Origin: Lepraria neglecta
Lineage: Eukaryota; Ascomycota; Lecanoromycetes; Lecanorales; Stereocaulaceae
Reading direction: 5' to 3'
NCBI GenBank assembly: GCA_033220425.1
Contig: CM065651.1
Coordinates: 1,612,001 to 1,676,000, forward strand
DNA: 64,000 bases
In this document: positions 10,244 to 22,769 of the stretch, in pieces
Layout: every line of letters begins with the position of its first letter
Position numbering within the stretch: the first letter of the stretch is position 1
The notes under the pieces: model-generated
Seen by the model: only the letters and a program-made list of their open reading frames with translations
Database searches by the model: none
What the model was told of the DNA's origin: nothing
Position numbers and translations under genes: made by a program

Positions 10244-13200
10244 ATGGACCTTGATCCACTCTCTGTCGTCACTCCTGCTCGAGTCAAAGTGCTATTAATA
10301 CCCATTGGCAATGTCAGGCAGTTAAGATTTGAGGGGTTTGTTGAACGACTGCAGCATATCAACGTGGTGCGCCTGGGAGATGTGAGTCCTGACAGTAGAC
10401 CACACAGGAGTAGGCTACAACCTTTTTGCACACTCCCGGATAATTTGCTGACCGGCTTATAAGCTATGTTCTCACCCCTCGCTTTTCCTGAGGGGATCGT
10501 CCTTTACGATCTGTCGATCACCCTTCCTCCACCATCGCACTTGGCCTTAGCCCCGTTCGAAATCTATAGGGAGCCTTTGGTGGTCGTAGGCATAGCCGAC
10601 GGAAGGACACTGGGAGTGGATGGTGTCCAAGAGAACCACTCAAGGCAAGGGGCAAAGGTGGGCTCACGCATTGAGGAATATGCATCCAATGGTACCGCCA
10701 CAGAATCGCTATCACGCGACCTCGACGGCATGCAGCGAGAGTATTCTAGGGCCCTAGTGCATCAGATTCTTGTGTTCGATCATGACATATCGCCACTGCC
10801 AAAGGGGATATATCCAGTTCCTTCCCCAGAGAAATCGAGAACCACTACTGTCAAGACTGTCATGTGCGACTTGACTTCCCGTCTCCTAGCTGAGATGACC
10901 ACATATGCAAAGTCGTTACAAGCTCTCTCTACACTGGAATCTCCAAGGATATCCTCAGGGTCGGCTGCTCTCAATAGAATTGGATCTGCATTGCCAGCTC
11001 ACACGGCAGGGTTGTCAAGACCTGGCTCCGTCATTGAAAACTCAAGATCATTTTCACCAGCCGACGATCGTCCGAACCCTAGTCATCGAATATCGATGCC
11101 TGCACACGTGCCATCTGGGTCGGATTCACGGGCCTCTACCCCTGATAGTCGAGCTACGTCTCCACCCAGTGGAGTCCGCACACCTCCGACGACCTTCAAC
11201 GAGATAAATGGATCTTCTGCAACCCAGTCACCGCCAAACCCCTCAAGTCATGTCAAACCAAGAGTAGGAAGCCGTGATAGGGTCTCTGTAAACGGATTTG
11301 GTGCCGGCAGTCTCGGAGAGAGGGAAAGGAATAAAGGCAAAGGCCGTATAGGCGTGGTGATTGGTGCAATGTACCTGCTTGCTGGACGATGGCCCGACGC
11401 GGTGAAGGAGTTGATACAAAGTGCTACAATCGCTCGGGGTAATAGCGACTACGTTTGGCATGCTAAGGCCATGGACTACATTTTGGTCTGTCTTTTGATG
11501 TATGCCTGGGCGGGTATGGATTTTCGTGTAAGCCTCCTCAACATAGATCCAAACAATCTATATAAAATGGCCATTTATCATGAAGTGAAGCTGAGGCATC
11601 CAGATACCCGACATTTTCTTCCCAAACATGGAGAGGCTCAATGCAGGCGCTTCCAAGAAATCCTCCCACTCTCCCTCTAACGGCTTGCCTGGGTTGACTG
11701 GCAGGAAATCTCTCGATCCAGCAGACCGCGCTGCAAATTTTCGAACCCTTACTGGCCTCTTGCCTGATCTTACGAACAACATTCTGAATCTCTATTCTCG
11801 AGCCTGGACGTTCACTGACGACAAGATCCCTCCACTGGCATTTTCCCAATCTGCTATCCGCTTTGCTAAGCTCCTAAGTGCCATCCACCTCTCGAGTGGG
11901 ACTCTAGATGATGTTCTTCTGAGACACCTCGTTCTCAACGCAGAAACTCTTCGAGATGAAGCTTCGCCGGAAACACTAGCTTTCTCATCAAGAGGAGAGC
12001 TCGTCAACCTACTATTTCGGGCGTACCCAAGGCCAATCTCAGAATCGCCTTTGTCAATTGCAGACCATACTGCGATTCTTGCTGGCATCGCTTCTGTACT
12101 CTCTGAGCTAGGCTGCCATCGCAAGAAGGCACTCGTACTGAAAGAGCTCATGTCCGGTCTCCTACCTGCGCTAGTGCAAGCTAGAAAAGACGGTGCAGCT
12201 GAGATGGGGGTTCATCCTGCTGCGAGTCTTGCTTCTTTAAATGCGACAGTCAGAGCGATCCCCTTGGAGAACGCTGGTGTTGCGCCTGACGACTCTGAGC
12301 AAGGCATGCGACATCTACTCGCGCTTGTCTGTCACTCTTATGGTATTAAATCTTCCAAGACCATTGGCGATCACGGCCTGGAGGGAGCTCCGGCACAGAA
12401 GAAGGACTCCGTACAAACTTCATCTACTCCGACGAATGTCCCATCAATTGAGGCGGTGGTTGCCCACGCCCTAGAACGAGCATCTGCAAAGTCGTCCGGA
12501 TCTCAGGATCTGAAAATCGACATACTAAGATCCTGCATCAACATATGCGAAGCTCTGCCCGATCTCAGCGGCGCTCTACGCTACTCTGCAGACCTATTGC
12601 GAGAAGCAGGAAGCGGTATCGCACCAGGACCGGACGACAGCGATGGCTCGCCTGATCTGCCAATCGAGGAACAAGTCCGGCTCGCCAACAACATCTCTCG
12701 TACGCTTAGCGCGGCACGACAGCTTGGACTTGAGCACCCAGAAGCTGACTATTGGGATGAGTTCCTGGTCAGAGGCGTTGAGCTTATGGATGCTAGTCAG
12801 TCACGGAATCTACTGTCGCACGCGAAGTCAGAATTGGAGATGGTGGAAACAATGGATGCTAAAAAGGAAAAGAATCCCTTCATATATAACCCATTCTTAA
12901 AGCCGAAATCTTCAGCTGCAGTAGAGCCTTTGCTGGTCGCCCATGAGGAAACCTTTTTCCGCGTAATGTTGCAGAATCTCTACGAGTTTGACCTCGTAAT
13001 AGAGCGGCTCAAACTTGAATCGGACGGTGTACCATTCGAATGCTCGACCCAATCTACGATGATCGGCCCCTACAGAACGCAGACTCTACTCTTGAGCGGT
13101 GCACCGCAATCAGCTGGGTCTCTGACTATAAGAGGATGCTCAGCCAAGATTAGGGGCTGCCGTGAGCGAAGCTTCACCACCTTCAGCGAGCCATGGGCAT

Positions 13201-14906
13201 TGAAACCGGACGTGAAAGGGAGGCATGTACAATCGGCGAGCAAGACACGCCCAACTTCTACGACGTCCGACTCTGGCAAAAGCAAGGCGTACCGTCCTCC
13301 AAAGGGACCTACTGCCGCAACACTAGCTTTGAGCGTCATCAGTGCTCAGCCTAACGTGACTATGAAATCTATCTCCCTTCCGCAGTCAGCTATAATGCTC
13401 CTTGAAGGGGAGACTAGCATATTTACCATTACCCTCCAAAACACATCTCCGACGACACCTGCCGACCTACTACTGCTCTCGTTCGATGACTCCACGTCTT
13501 CTCAGCGACAATCCGCTCTCTCGAGCAAAGAGCTCTCGGCAGTCGAATTATACGAGCTCGAACTTACTTCAGCGCACCAGCAGTCCTTTCGGTGGCTCCG
13601 TAAAGACAAGGACCAAGATCTTAAACTAGCTCCTGGTGAAGAGACAACGCTCAAGATCAAAGTAGTGGGGAAGCCAGGTCTGTCATTTGGCACGATCCAA
13701 GTCGATTACGGCTACCTTGGTATTTCCAGGGTAGAGATCAAAGACCGCTTCTATACGCGGCAACTCGTCATACCCATCACGGTCACAGTCAATGCGAGCA
13801 TAGATCTTATACGCAACGACATGGTTACTTTGCCTAGCGACCTCTCCTGGCCACAGCAACCAGGACTTGCTCAAGACCTGAATGAAGACAGTAACTCTTC
13901 ACATCCAAAGTCTATCGCTCCTGTACTTCCTATATCCGACAACCTCCAACCCCTCCTCTCCCGCATCGCCCTATCCACCACCAACCAACCTCACGCCCTC
14001 CTCCTCCTCGACCTCCGCAACTCCTGGCCCAACACCCTAACAATAACTCTCTCACTCTTGGACCCCTCCTCCAACTCCCCACCATTCACTCACACCCTCT
14101 CCCTCAACCCAGGAACAACCCACCGAATCCCCCTCCCCATCCCGCGCCTCTACCTGCCAAACGCCCACGCACCAATCCCCTCCCTCAATCCAGCAAATAA
14201 ACGGCAATTCGTCGTTTCTGCTACTAAGAGTTCGCCTGAAGCTGAGAGGGCTACGCGAGAGGCGTTTTGGTATCGAGAAGCTGTGCTTGAGCGAGTGGGA
14301 GCTACATGGAGAGAGGCTGGTACGGGCAGGAGTGGAGTGGTAGAATTGAGAGGGTTGAGATTGACGCCGAGGATGATTTCGTCGGTCAAGCTTGAGGAGT
14401 TGGATGTTCAGATGTCTGTCACCAGCACTGAACCCAGTGATGATCGAGCAATCAAGCAACTCGCACCCTCCAAATTCTCCATCCCAACATCCACATTCCT
14501 CATCTTAATGGCAACCCTCTACAACCGCTCCACCACGCCCATTTATCCTCTCCTACGTCTACAGCCAGCACTAGCCAACCAGCCACACAACATAGCGCTC
14601 GATCTCAGCAAGAAATTACTCGTTAACGGCGTTCTACAGCGTGCACTACCACTACTGAGACCTGGGGAGAGGAGGCAAGTGGAGACGGGGTTTTGTGTGC
14701 TTAGTGCTGGGGTATACGAGTGGGGTGCGACTGTTGAAGAGGTGAGGGTTTCTGGCAAGGCTGTGGAGAAACGGGGAAGAGAGAGGGCGGCGACGGGGGA
14801 GTTTGATGTCCTCGCTGATATAAGGAGGAGAGTTTGGCATGCGGAGGAAAGTTGTGTGCTTGTTGCTACAGATGGGGAAGAAGAACTAACAGGAGAGATT
14901 TCATGA
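10244..14906 (+). CDS. TRS120: TRAPPII complex subunit Trs120 (TRAPPC9)
   Basis: Protein of 1510 residues from exons 10244-10409, 10464-11527 and 11604-14906. Introns are 10410-10463 and 11528-11603, with junctions RPHR/T-MFSPLAFP and GMDFR/IPDIFFPN. The N-terminus MDLDPLSVVTPARVK followed by VERLQHINVVRLGDVSPD, MFSPLAFPEG and LYDLSITLPPPSHLAL is diagnostic of Trs120. A Ser/Pro-rich insert lies at about residues 210-340, and the C-terminal half is beta-rich (Ig-like repeats). Trs120 is a subunit of TRAPPII, the exchange factor acting on Ypt31/32 at the trans-Golgi, and is essential in yeast. The fungal length (1400-1550) fits. The start is the first ATG giving the conserved N-terminus. Confidence 0.95.
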
Positions 14907-16125
14907 GGGAAAGGCGTCGTCTTGTCATACCTGTATGGGATTTTAATATAGGACGTTTACCATGGTGTATGGAGTTCACAAGGCTTTCAGCCTTATTGGG
15001 GTATTGAGTGCTCAGTAGGAGCAAATTCCAAATTCACACTTTCCAGAAATTCTCCCATGGTATGGAAGTCCGGGTCGGCAGCTGACAAAAAATCTCGTTC
15101 CAGCCCTTTCATCCCGGCTCCGATGCTATAGAAATATCTTAATCTCCGGGAGTGAGGAGTTGTCGGATTTTCGTGATGATGCCACCCAAAACCCAGGGAA
15201 AAAATGTCGAAGCATTGGAATATCTTCCATGCAGGGATGGTTGCGTAAGTCGGCTTGAGACAGGAAAACGGTAATTAATAGTGGCAAACATCGCGACTTC
15301 TTAGTGTTGATATTGCCAAGCCCCAGCAAAAGACCACCAAACAGGGTCCAATGGCCTCGAGAACTCCTGTAGTATAAATGCCTGAGCTTGACATTTCATG
15401 TGTAGGAGCACAGGAGTAGGAGACTGCAAGAGTAGCTTATCACACTTGCTGCACTGATCGGGATAGCCTTGCCGGGTAGTGATATCAAAGCAAGGGAAAC
15501 AGTAGCCTTGAATTTGTAAGGCTTCCGCATGATGAAAGCGTGTTTAGACTAGACAAGCCACCATATAGGGGGCCCCATGGGGGAGACAATAATCTGGGAT
15601 GGCAAAGTTGATTTCTGGAGGGGGCTTCACTCCGGAAGGCGGTGAGAGCAGGAAAACTCGCTTCACTTTGTCCAAACGCGTAGTTCTTGTAGTCTCCGAA
15701 CCGCGGCTCAAGCTGCCCAAGCCGCTCCGGAGATTGTCAGGATGAAATCTCCCTATGTACATCGAAGTCTAAAGCCGGATTGGGTTTCGTGAACTCCGAA
15801 GCCTTGCCTAGCTTGCATCCTAGCTCAGCGTCGTTGGGTATAAATCTCACCTCACTTTTTCACTCCTCTTCTCTTCTTCCTTCTGATAACACCTTTTTCT
15901 GCTTTTGCAACAGCATCGTCGGTATTCAGCTCTTGTATGCCTCCTTCATCTTAACTATTTTATCATCCATAGGCTAATGGGCATAGAACAACGTTCATCA
16001 CACCAGGATCACTCACATCACTCACGCTCACTAACGAAACAACGCACCAAAGTAAATCCTCTCTCCCCATCTCATCCAGAACCTTGGAAGAGTACCCCTA
16101 CTTATGACGGTGGTAGGCTCTCGCA
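14907..16125. other. Long intergenic region upstream of the F-box-like gene
   Basis: 1.2 kb with no gene that I can support. A TATAAAT motif at about 15839, followed by a CT-rich tract (15850-15900), resembles a core promoter for the gene starting at 16126. Open frames are short and lack coding character. Confidence 0.45.
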
Positions 16126-17396
16126 ATGGACGCAGCTACTGCTAAGCATGGGGAGCAAGCCTCGTTGATTGCTGTCTCCACGGGCAATAGCCCAATGAAC
16201 GTCGAAAACAACGGGTATGGCACCTCATCTTCCTCCAGCATGATGGCCTCGCCTGCTAACAACGCGTGTAACAATAGGGGGAACAATGTTCACGTGTTCA
16301 AGAACATTGCAGTCATCACTGACAAGTCCGGTATTGTTGTCGGATTCACCACTCTTGACGGCGAAAACATTGGGCATGATGCCTTTTCTTTTTCCAGTAC
16401 GATGGACTCGCCTGCTAATAATATGTAGCTTTAAGGGTAATTACCCCTGCACCATCACCATTGGAGCGGACGAAAACCCCAATGCTACAGCAGCGGTCGG
16501 GCCTGTTTTCCTTCCCAGTGCGAGAATCTTGACCAAATCTGGTCGTGTGATTGGCCTTTCGGCGGAAATCTGGTGCAAAATCATCGGGTGGGCGATGACT
16601 GCGGCCTATGGCACGGTTCAACTTCCCTGTCTCACCAACCAGCGTTACAAGCCAAGTGTGGCTACAAGCCTCTTGCTTGTCAAGTGAGTCACTCATTTTC
16701 CCGGCTCACAAACAAAGCTGACCGGTCGACTTCCGCAGTCATGAGTTCTATCGCGAAGCCTCCAAGCACCTGTGGAAGAACACTGTCATTTTCCAACACT
16801 ATGGTTCCGATATCAAGCCCATGGTCGACGCCCTTAACCTCACATCTCGTCGCGTAAACAGCAGTCCAGCTGCCGAGCCTGTTTTTCAGGAGGTCATTTT
16901 CATGATCGGCGGCAATGGGCCTGTCGAGTTCGTCGAAGCCAAGGAGCAGGCCTTTGCTTGCGCGTTGAAAACCCTCCGCAAGCCCTTCCATGTCCAGCAC
17001 CTCACCATCATCATCAAACAATATACCTTCGACGGCCATTGGCAGCGTGCCGAGTCCCGTTTGCAGTCGTTCGTCCACTGCCTCAGCAAAGTGAAGGCCA
17101 CTGAGACTTTCACTCTCATGGGCTGTGACACCCACCTTGAGCACGACGTGCGTGCATTCCCTAAGCATCTCAACATGAACATCCAACCGTTTGATATGAT
17201 GTTCAACCCTCGTCATCTTGAGCGATTTCCCAACGGAAGTTTCGACTACGTCGATGGGAACTTCGCCTGCACATACGAGCCAGCTAAGTCAGCAAACGAG
17301 GTCGCTCAGGGGTGTGGACAATACATCCAAGACCCCTTTACCGAATATCACGAATTCAAGAAGACGGATGAAGGGATAGAGTTGTACCCGTTCTAA
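16126..17396 (+). CDS. F-box-like protein
   Basis: Proposed exons are 16126-16424, 16519-16683 and 16739-17396, giving about 373 residues. The 3' intron (16684-16738, GTGAGT...CAG) is firm: it joins SLLLV/N to HEFYREASKHLWKNTVIF, a block typical of fungal F-box-like proteins. The first intron (16425-16518, GTAGCT...CAG) is my inference; it joins the N-terminal ORF in frame to ILTKSGRVIGLSAEIW. The segment LSAEIWCKIIGWAM looks like a degenerate F-box first helix. F-box proteins bring substrates to SCF ubiquitin ligases, but no substrate domain is recognisable here. The N-terminal 100 residues are Ser/Asn-rich and contain an internal repeat (MMASPANN / TMDSPANN). An alternative start at 16286 is less convincing. 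Confidence 0.6.
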
Positions 17397-17597
17397 TTGC
17401 GGAGGTGTTTTCGGCAGTCGATGGATACTCGGGTTCATGGTCGGAAGCGTATAAGGGCCACACAGGCGGACGAATTCTTTTCCTTTTCCTTTTCTTTAAC
17501 ACTCAGTCTCCCATTGCGGCATCTAGCCCGCTTTGATGTGTCCTTCTATGGACTTCGACGAATCACTCACGCACTCAAGATGCGCTTGCTAAACGCC

Positions 17598-18124
17598 TCA
17601 GAGGCATTGCTGTACCAAATCCACTGTATCATAGAACATTTCTCTATTAGACTGAGAGTCCCTCAAACCAAAACCGATTATCACTGTTCTCTTCTCTTCG
17701 GGGTTCCTCGTGACAATGGCACTGGCAATTTGTGTAGCGTACAACTGACCCACAGTCTCTCGCTCCGATGTGGATCCTCCAAGCAGTGTCTTCGGTGTGA
17801 GGTGGGCCATAGGTAGAAGGGCATCGCTGTCGTTGCCAGATGGTAGGTACTGGTCTGCGAAACTGGGGTTGGGTGAGTCGAGAGGTACGTGGATCTGGAA
17901 TGCTGGTTAACACTTGAAGCTGGCACACAAGAATTTCGCAACAATACCCATTGCGCGAGACGCCCATCTTGTGTGATTGTGATCATAATCTTGTCAGAGA
18001 AGGTGGTTGTGGTCACGTCAGTGAGTATGCCATCAATCATGCCTGCTGCTTGCTTGGTGATGGCTGGATAGGATGGCTGCATCGTTGGTGTCTGGGCCGA
18101 GTCTGGCGCTATTGGAAGAGGCAT
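17598..18124 (-). CDS. PAC3: Proteasome assembly chaperone 3
   Basis: 157 residues from exons 17948-18124 and 17598-17894, intron 17895-17947 (GTATTG...CAG). The junction rebuilds GRLAQW/IHVPLDSPNP. The block TKQAAGMIDGILTDVTTTTF, then FSDKIMITITQ, and the C-terminal ASAIVTRNPEEKRTVIIGFG match the PSMG3/PAC3 (yeast Irc25/Poc3) family. With its partner PAC4 it helps build the 20S proteasome alpha ring. An in-frame upstream ATG at 18268 would add 48 residues without family resemblance, so the ATG at 18124 (MPLPIAPDSAQ) is preferred. Confidence 0.8.
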
Positions 18125-19008
18125 GATGATCAGCTGAATAGCGGAACACTTGAGGCTGGATGGGGTGGATGTCTTGGGTATGTAGGTGCGAGGGAAGGTG
18201 GTGCAGAAAGATGGAAGGAAAGAGATGTAATTGTAAGTATCTCCAGCTGATTTTTTTATCTTCTCCATATGCTAGAAGGGTTCATCCCCCAACCGGCCAA
18301 ACCCCCCAACCGTTCACCTTGCTCTAACTCCACAGATACGAAGTTTGACAATATACTTTTGCGTATAGAATTGTGGATTTTGTACATCTCTAAAGGGTTG
18401 GTATAGAACCTTTTGTCGAAATTTGTCTGGTTGGTGAATTGTAGAGCTCTGCAAAATTTCGCTGCCTGCCCTCTAGGAGAGCCCTAGCGTTGCACCGCGG
18501 AGCAGAAATATCGATAATTCCGGGCGGCAGCCCTACAAGGCTGGGGGTTTACAGTTGGAGGGTGGACCCTTCTACACCTTGCCAAGCCTCTGTGTCCTAG
18601 CACCACCTATTTTTTCGAGCCTCGCCGAGCTCCACGAAGACAAGGAACAGATTATAAAAGCCATGCAAAAACCGCCCGTTCTGTAGAAGGTCCCTGCGTC
18701 GTCGTTGAAGCAAGAGTTTGCTCTCAAGGTGTTAAGCAGAAGCCCAGACTTCCAAGCTTTTCCGTGAGCATCACCCCTCGAAATCAGACAAACATTTACA
18801 GCCTGATCAGTCAGTGGCTCACAATTAATATCACAATAAATCAGTGATAATAATCAGTGACTCCAGAGACGTAGAACAAAGAGCTTGCAAAACCAAAATC
18901 CGGACATCTTAGTACTAGCGTGGGTTGCGAAACCAATATCAAATTCTGCGAGCCACAGAAGTTCTCCAAAAGTGGTCTTGAAATCCTTCTACGTTAACGG
19001 ACCACCAA
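18125..19008. promoter_or_regulatory. Divergent intergenic region, PAC3 / DHR1
   Basis: About 880 bp between two oppositely directed start codons; it holds both promoters. AT-rich short repeats (AATCAGTG at 18838 and 18853) are present, but no gene or recognised factor site was seen. Confidence 0.4.
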
Positions 19009-22000
19009 ATGCCTAAATTCGTGTCGAGAGAACGAAAACACAAAGTCAGGCGAAGACTGGAAGAGAATGGCAGCAGCGGAGGGAATGGTCCTTTGGGACC
19101 AGACCCAAATGCTATGGAGATCTTGCAAAGTGGCAGGACGGAGAAAGAAATCAAAAGACAGTCTATGAAAGATGCTCTGCGTGCTCAGCAACCGAGAATG
19201 TCAGTGAAGAAGCAGAAGAGACTAGATAAATATATTGTAAGTAGGAATTTTCACATTCTTCAACGTCACGAAGCTAATAAATTAAACAGGACAAAAAGTT
19301 GAGAAAGGAAGAGAATCTCGATTTGATCAAGAAGCTCGCAAGAGCAAAGGTCGACACGTCGTTATTGCGGAGCTCGCGCAGCTTGGGGGTCACCAAGCAG
19401 CCGAAGCGTGGAGACTCTAAGATCAACCAACGAGAACTTCGTTCTGGAGACAGGGATAACGATGTCGAGAGCGATTATTTCGATCTTTCCGATGAACCTG
19501 GACCTAGTAATGCCCCTCGTCTCGGTCTCCAGGAGCCCAACAAGCCAGCCTTTGGAAGCGGCCTCAAACGACCATTGGATGCTGGCGCTGATGGCAATCC
19601 TGTTATCAAGAAACGTCGACGTTTGAAGAAGACCAAGTCCCTTTTCGAACTAGAAACTGAAGAGATACCTTGGGAAGGCTTCAGCTCAGATGACGGTTCG
19701 GATTTGTCTAGTCGACGCTCGGAATCCCCTGCATCATCCACCGGGACGCAGTCCGATTCTGATGAGGGCGTCACCGACGACTCAGGACAAGACAGCTCCG
19801 AGGAATATTCAAATGAGGATGCCCCCGATGAGGAGGATCCAGAAAAACGCAAAGAACGATCGTCCGCCTTCAAGGCGTGGGCATCACAGCGGGTCAACGA
19901 GGCACTGGGATTCACTCCTACGACTACAAATGAAGACTATCTCGCTCAGAGTACGAGTACAGCTGAGCGGGAGCTCCTGAAGCCAAGGCCACCAGAACAT
20001 GATCCTCTACTTCCGGAGCTGGTGACAAGTAGCAGCGTTCCCGAGCGGAAAGCCGTCAGCGTGGAAGTAGTCCGCTCACCTGACATTCAAGAAGCTCGAC
20101 TTGGCCTGCCTGTTGTCGCAGAAGAGCAAAAGATAATGGAAGGAATCTACAACAATCCTGTGGTTGTAATCTGGGGAGCCACTGGAAGTGGGAAGACAAC
20201 TCAAGTTCCTCAATTTCTGTTCGAAGCAGGCTTTGGTAGCCCAGACAGCCCCAACCCAGGAATGATTGGTGTGACGCAGCCTCGAAGAGTCGCCGCAGTG
20301 AGCATGGCAAACCGAGTCGGTGACGAGCTAGGTAGCCTCTCAGGAAAGGTGGCGTACCAGATCCGCTTCGACAGTTCAGTCAGCGACAAGACGGCCATCA
20401 AGTTCATGACTGATGGCATCTTGATCAGAGAGATCGCCAACGACTTCGCACTGCTCAAGTACTCAGTCATCATCATTGACGAAGCACATGAGCGGAGCGC
20501 CAACACTGATATCCTGATTGGTATGGTGAGCAGGATCGTTGACTTGCGGGCTTCTATGAGCAAGGAGGACACGAAAATCAAGGCGTTGAAGGTTGTAATT
20601 ATGTCTGCGACATTACGAATTACAGACTTCCTGGAGAATCCGAATCTCTTTCGCAACGGGAAACCTCCGTTGATACAAGCAGAGGGCCGCCAATTCCCCG
20701 TCACAACCCACTTTGCAAGGAGGACTCAAAGAGACTACGTCGATGAAGCCTTTTATAAGGTGTGTAGAGGTCACAAGAAACTACCTCCTGGTGGTATGCT
20801 TGTCTTCTTGACAGGACAGAACGAGATCACGGCCCTGGCCAAGCGATTGAAGGAGGCGTTGTCAAACACTCAAGGCTCTTATGCTACTGAGCACAAGGTG
20901 CGGATTGCTGCTAATGAAGCGCCTCTGGAGACAGAAGATATGGAGCTTGGCACTGAGACGTCTCAATATGATGAGGTGGAAGAGGAGGACGAAGAAGACG
21001 AGGAAGACCTGTTTGACAACCAGGATGACGAGGAGTTTGAAGTAGACGACAAAAGGCCAGCCTCTTCACAAGTCCATATCCTCCCACTCTACTCTCAGCT
21101 ACAAACAAAAGACCAATTGCGGGTCTTCAAACCCCCCCCAGAGAACGCCAGGCTCATAGTCCTTGCCACCAACGTAGCAGAGACGAGTCTGACGATCCCT
21201 GGCATCAGATACGTCTTTGATACAGGGCGAGCCAAAGACAAGAAATATGGCAAAATGACCGGCGTTCAAAGCTTCGAGGTCGGCTGGATCAGCAAAGCGA
21301 GCGCGAGCCAACGTGCAGGACGTGCAGGTCGAACGGGGCCAGGACATTGCTACAGGCTTTACTCTTCGGCTGTCTACGAAAGAGACTTTGACGAGCACGC
21401 TGAGCCTGAGATCTTGCGGATGCCAGTCGAAGGAGTTGTACTGCAGCTGAAAAGCATAGACTTACAGCATGTTGTGAACTTTCCCTTCCCAACGCCTCCG
21501 GACCGGCAGAGTCTTGCGAAGGCTGAGAAGCTACTGAGCTATCTCGGTGCTGTATCATCTGAAGGGAAAATTACTACTATTGGACGCCAGCTATCAAACT
21601 ATCCACTCTCGCCACGCTTCTCCAAGATGCTCACAATCGGCCACCAGCATGGCTGCATGCCTTATACAATCGCCCTCGTCGCAGCTCTAGCAACTCCAAA
21701 CCTCTTCATCCCTGGAAACCAGCTCGGTCTTGCTGCGCCTGCGCAATCTGAAATCCACACCAATGAAGACCGTCAAGCCGACGAAGCCCGCACAAAGCTC
21801 AGAAGCTCCTACAACCACGCCCACCACCTCTTCAGTCGGAACTCCTCCACCAGCGACGCCCTTAAAGCTCTCACGGCTCTCTGTGCCTACGCGTACGCTC
21901 CCTCCAAAGACGGCTTCTGCAAAGAGATGTTCCTCTCCCCCAAATCCCTCAACGAAGCCAGCAATCTCCGCTCCCAACTCACAACAATCGTCCACAACAA

Positions 22001-22618
22001 CAACCCATCCTCTCTCCCCTCGACCTACCCACTCCAGCTCCCCTCCCCATCAAAGACGCAAATCTCAGTACTCCAGCAATTCACCGCCGCAGCATTCATA
22101 GACCAAATCGCCATCCTCGCCTCCGCCTCCCCATCACCACCAGACCTCCCGCGCAAACCCACCCGCGCAATCGACGTGCCTTACCTCCCTCTCTTCCCAA
22201 CCAACACCAAGCGAAAAGCCGACATCGACATCATCGACATCGCAGTCTTCATCCACCCCTCCTCCATCCTCGCCCACACAGGCGTGAAAGACCTGCCAAC
22301 GTACATCATCTACAGACACCTCCAGCGCGGTACTCCTGCTACTATTGAGGGAGCGAAGAAACCGAGGACGAGAATGCATGCGCTCACGGCTGTGACGGGG
22401 AAACAGATTGCGGGATTGGCTAAGGGTACGCCGCTGTTGGTTTACGGGAAGCCGATTGGGAAGATTGAGGAGGGGGGGATTCGAGGGAGAGGATATGTTG
22501 GGTTGTGCCTAGTTTGGTTGGGGATAAGGGAGGGATGGGGTGGCCGTTGCCGGCGCAGAAGGTGGTGCAGAAGAAGGATAGGAGGGGGGAGTGGGTTGTT
22601 GAGAGGGTTGTTGGATAG
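19009..22618 (+). CDS. DHR1: DEAH-box RNA helicase DHR1/Ecm16 (DHX37), frame break near C-terminus
   Basis: Exons 19009-19236 and 19290 onward; the intron starts GTAAGT. It opens MPKFVSRERKHKVRRRLEE, the DHR1 signature, and carries the helicase motifs GATGSGKTTQ (Walker A), IIIDEAHERS (DEAH), SATLRITDF and QRAGRAGRTGPG. There is a long acidic insert between the RecA lobes (about residue 630-660), then HA2/OB domains. Dhr1 is the nucleolar helicase that releases U3 snoRNA during 40S ribosome assembly and is essential in yeast. At a run of seven G (22472-22478) the frame goes wrong: the straight frame runs to 22703 with a Gly/Arg-rich tail, while the +1 frame codes RICWVVPSLVGDKGG, then MGWPLPAQKVVQKKDRRGEW, and stops at 22618. 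That second tail is the conserved DHR1 C-terminus, so one G is probably missing from the sequence, or the gene has a real frameshift. Confidence 0.9.
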
Positions 22619-22769
22619 ATCGTGGAAGGCATCCATGTGTGGTTATGCTTGGATGGTATCAGTGATAGGAAAGACAGCGATGAAAGTTACGTTGAAGGCA
22701 TGATTCGACCTCTAATATCTATAAAATTACCTTGTTCAGGATTTCCATAATTCATGATTGCATAGATCT

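Noticed and set aside
10132-10431. Minus-strand open frame over the TRS120 promoter and first exon
   Set aside because: It overlaps the conserved N-terminal coding of Trs120 on the other strand and has no recognisable content.
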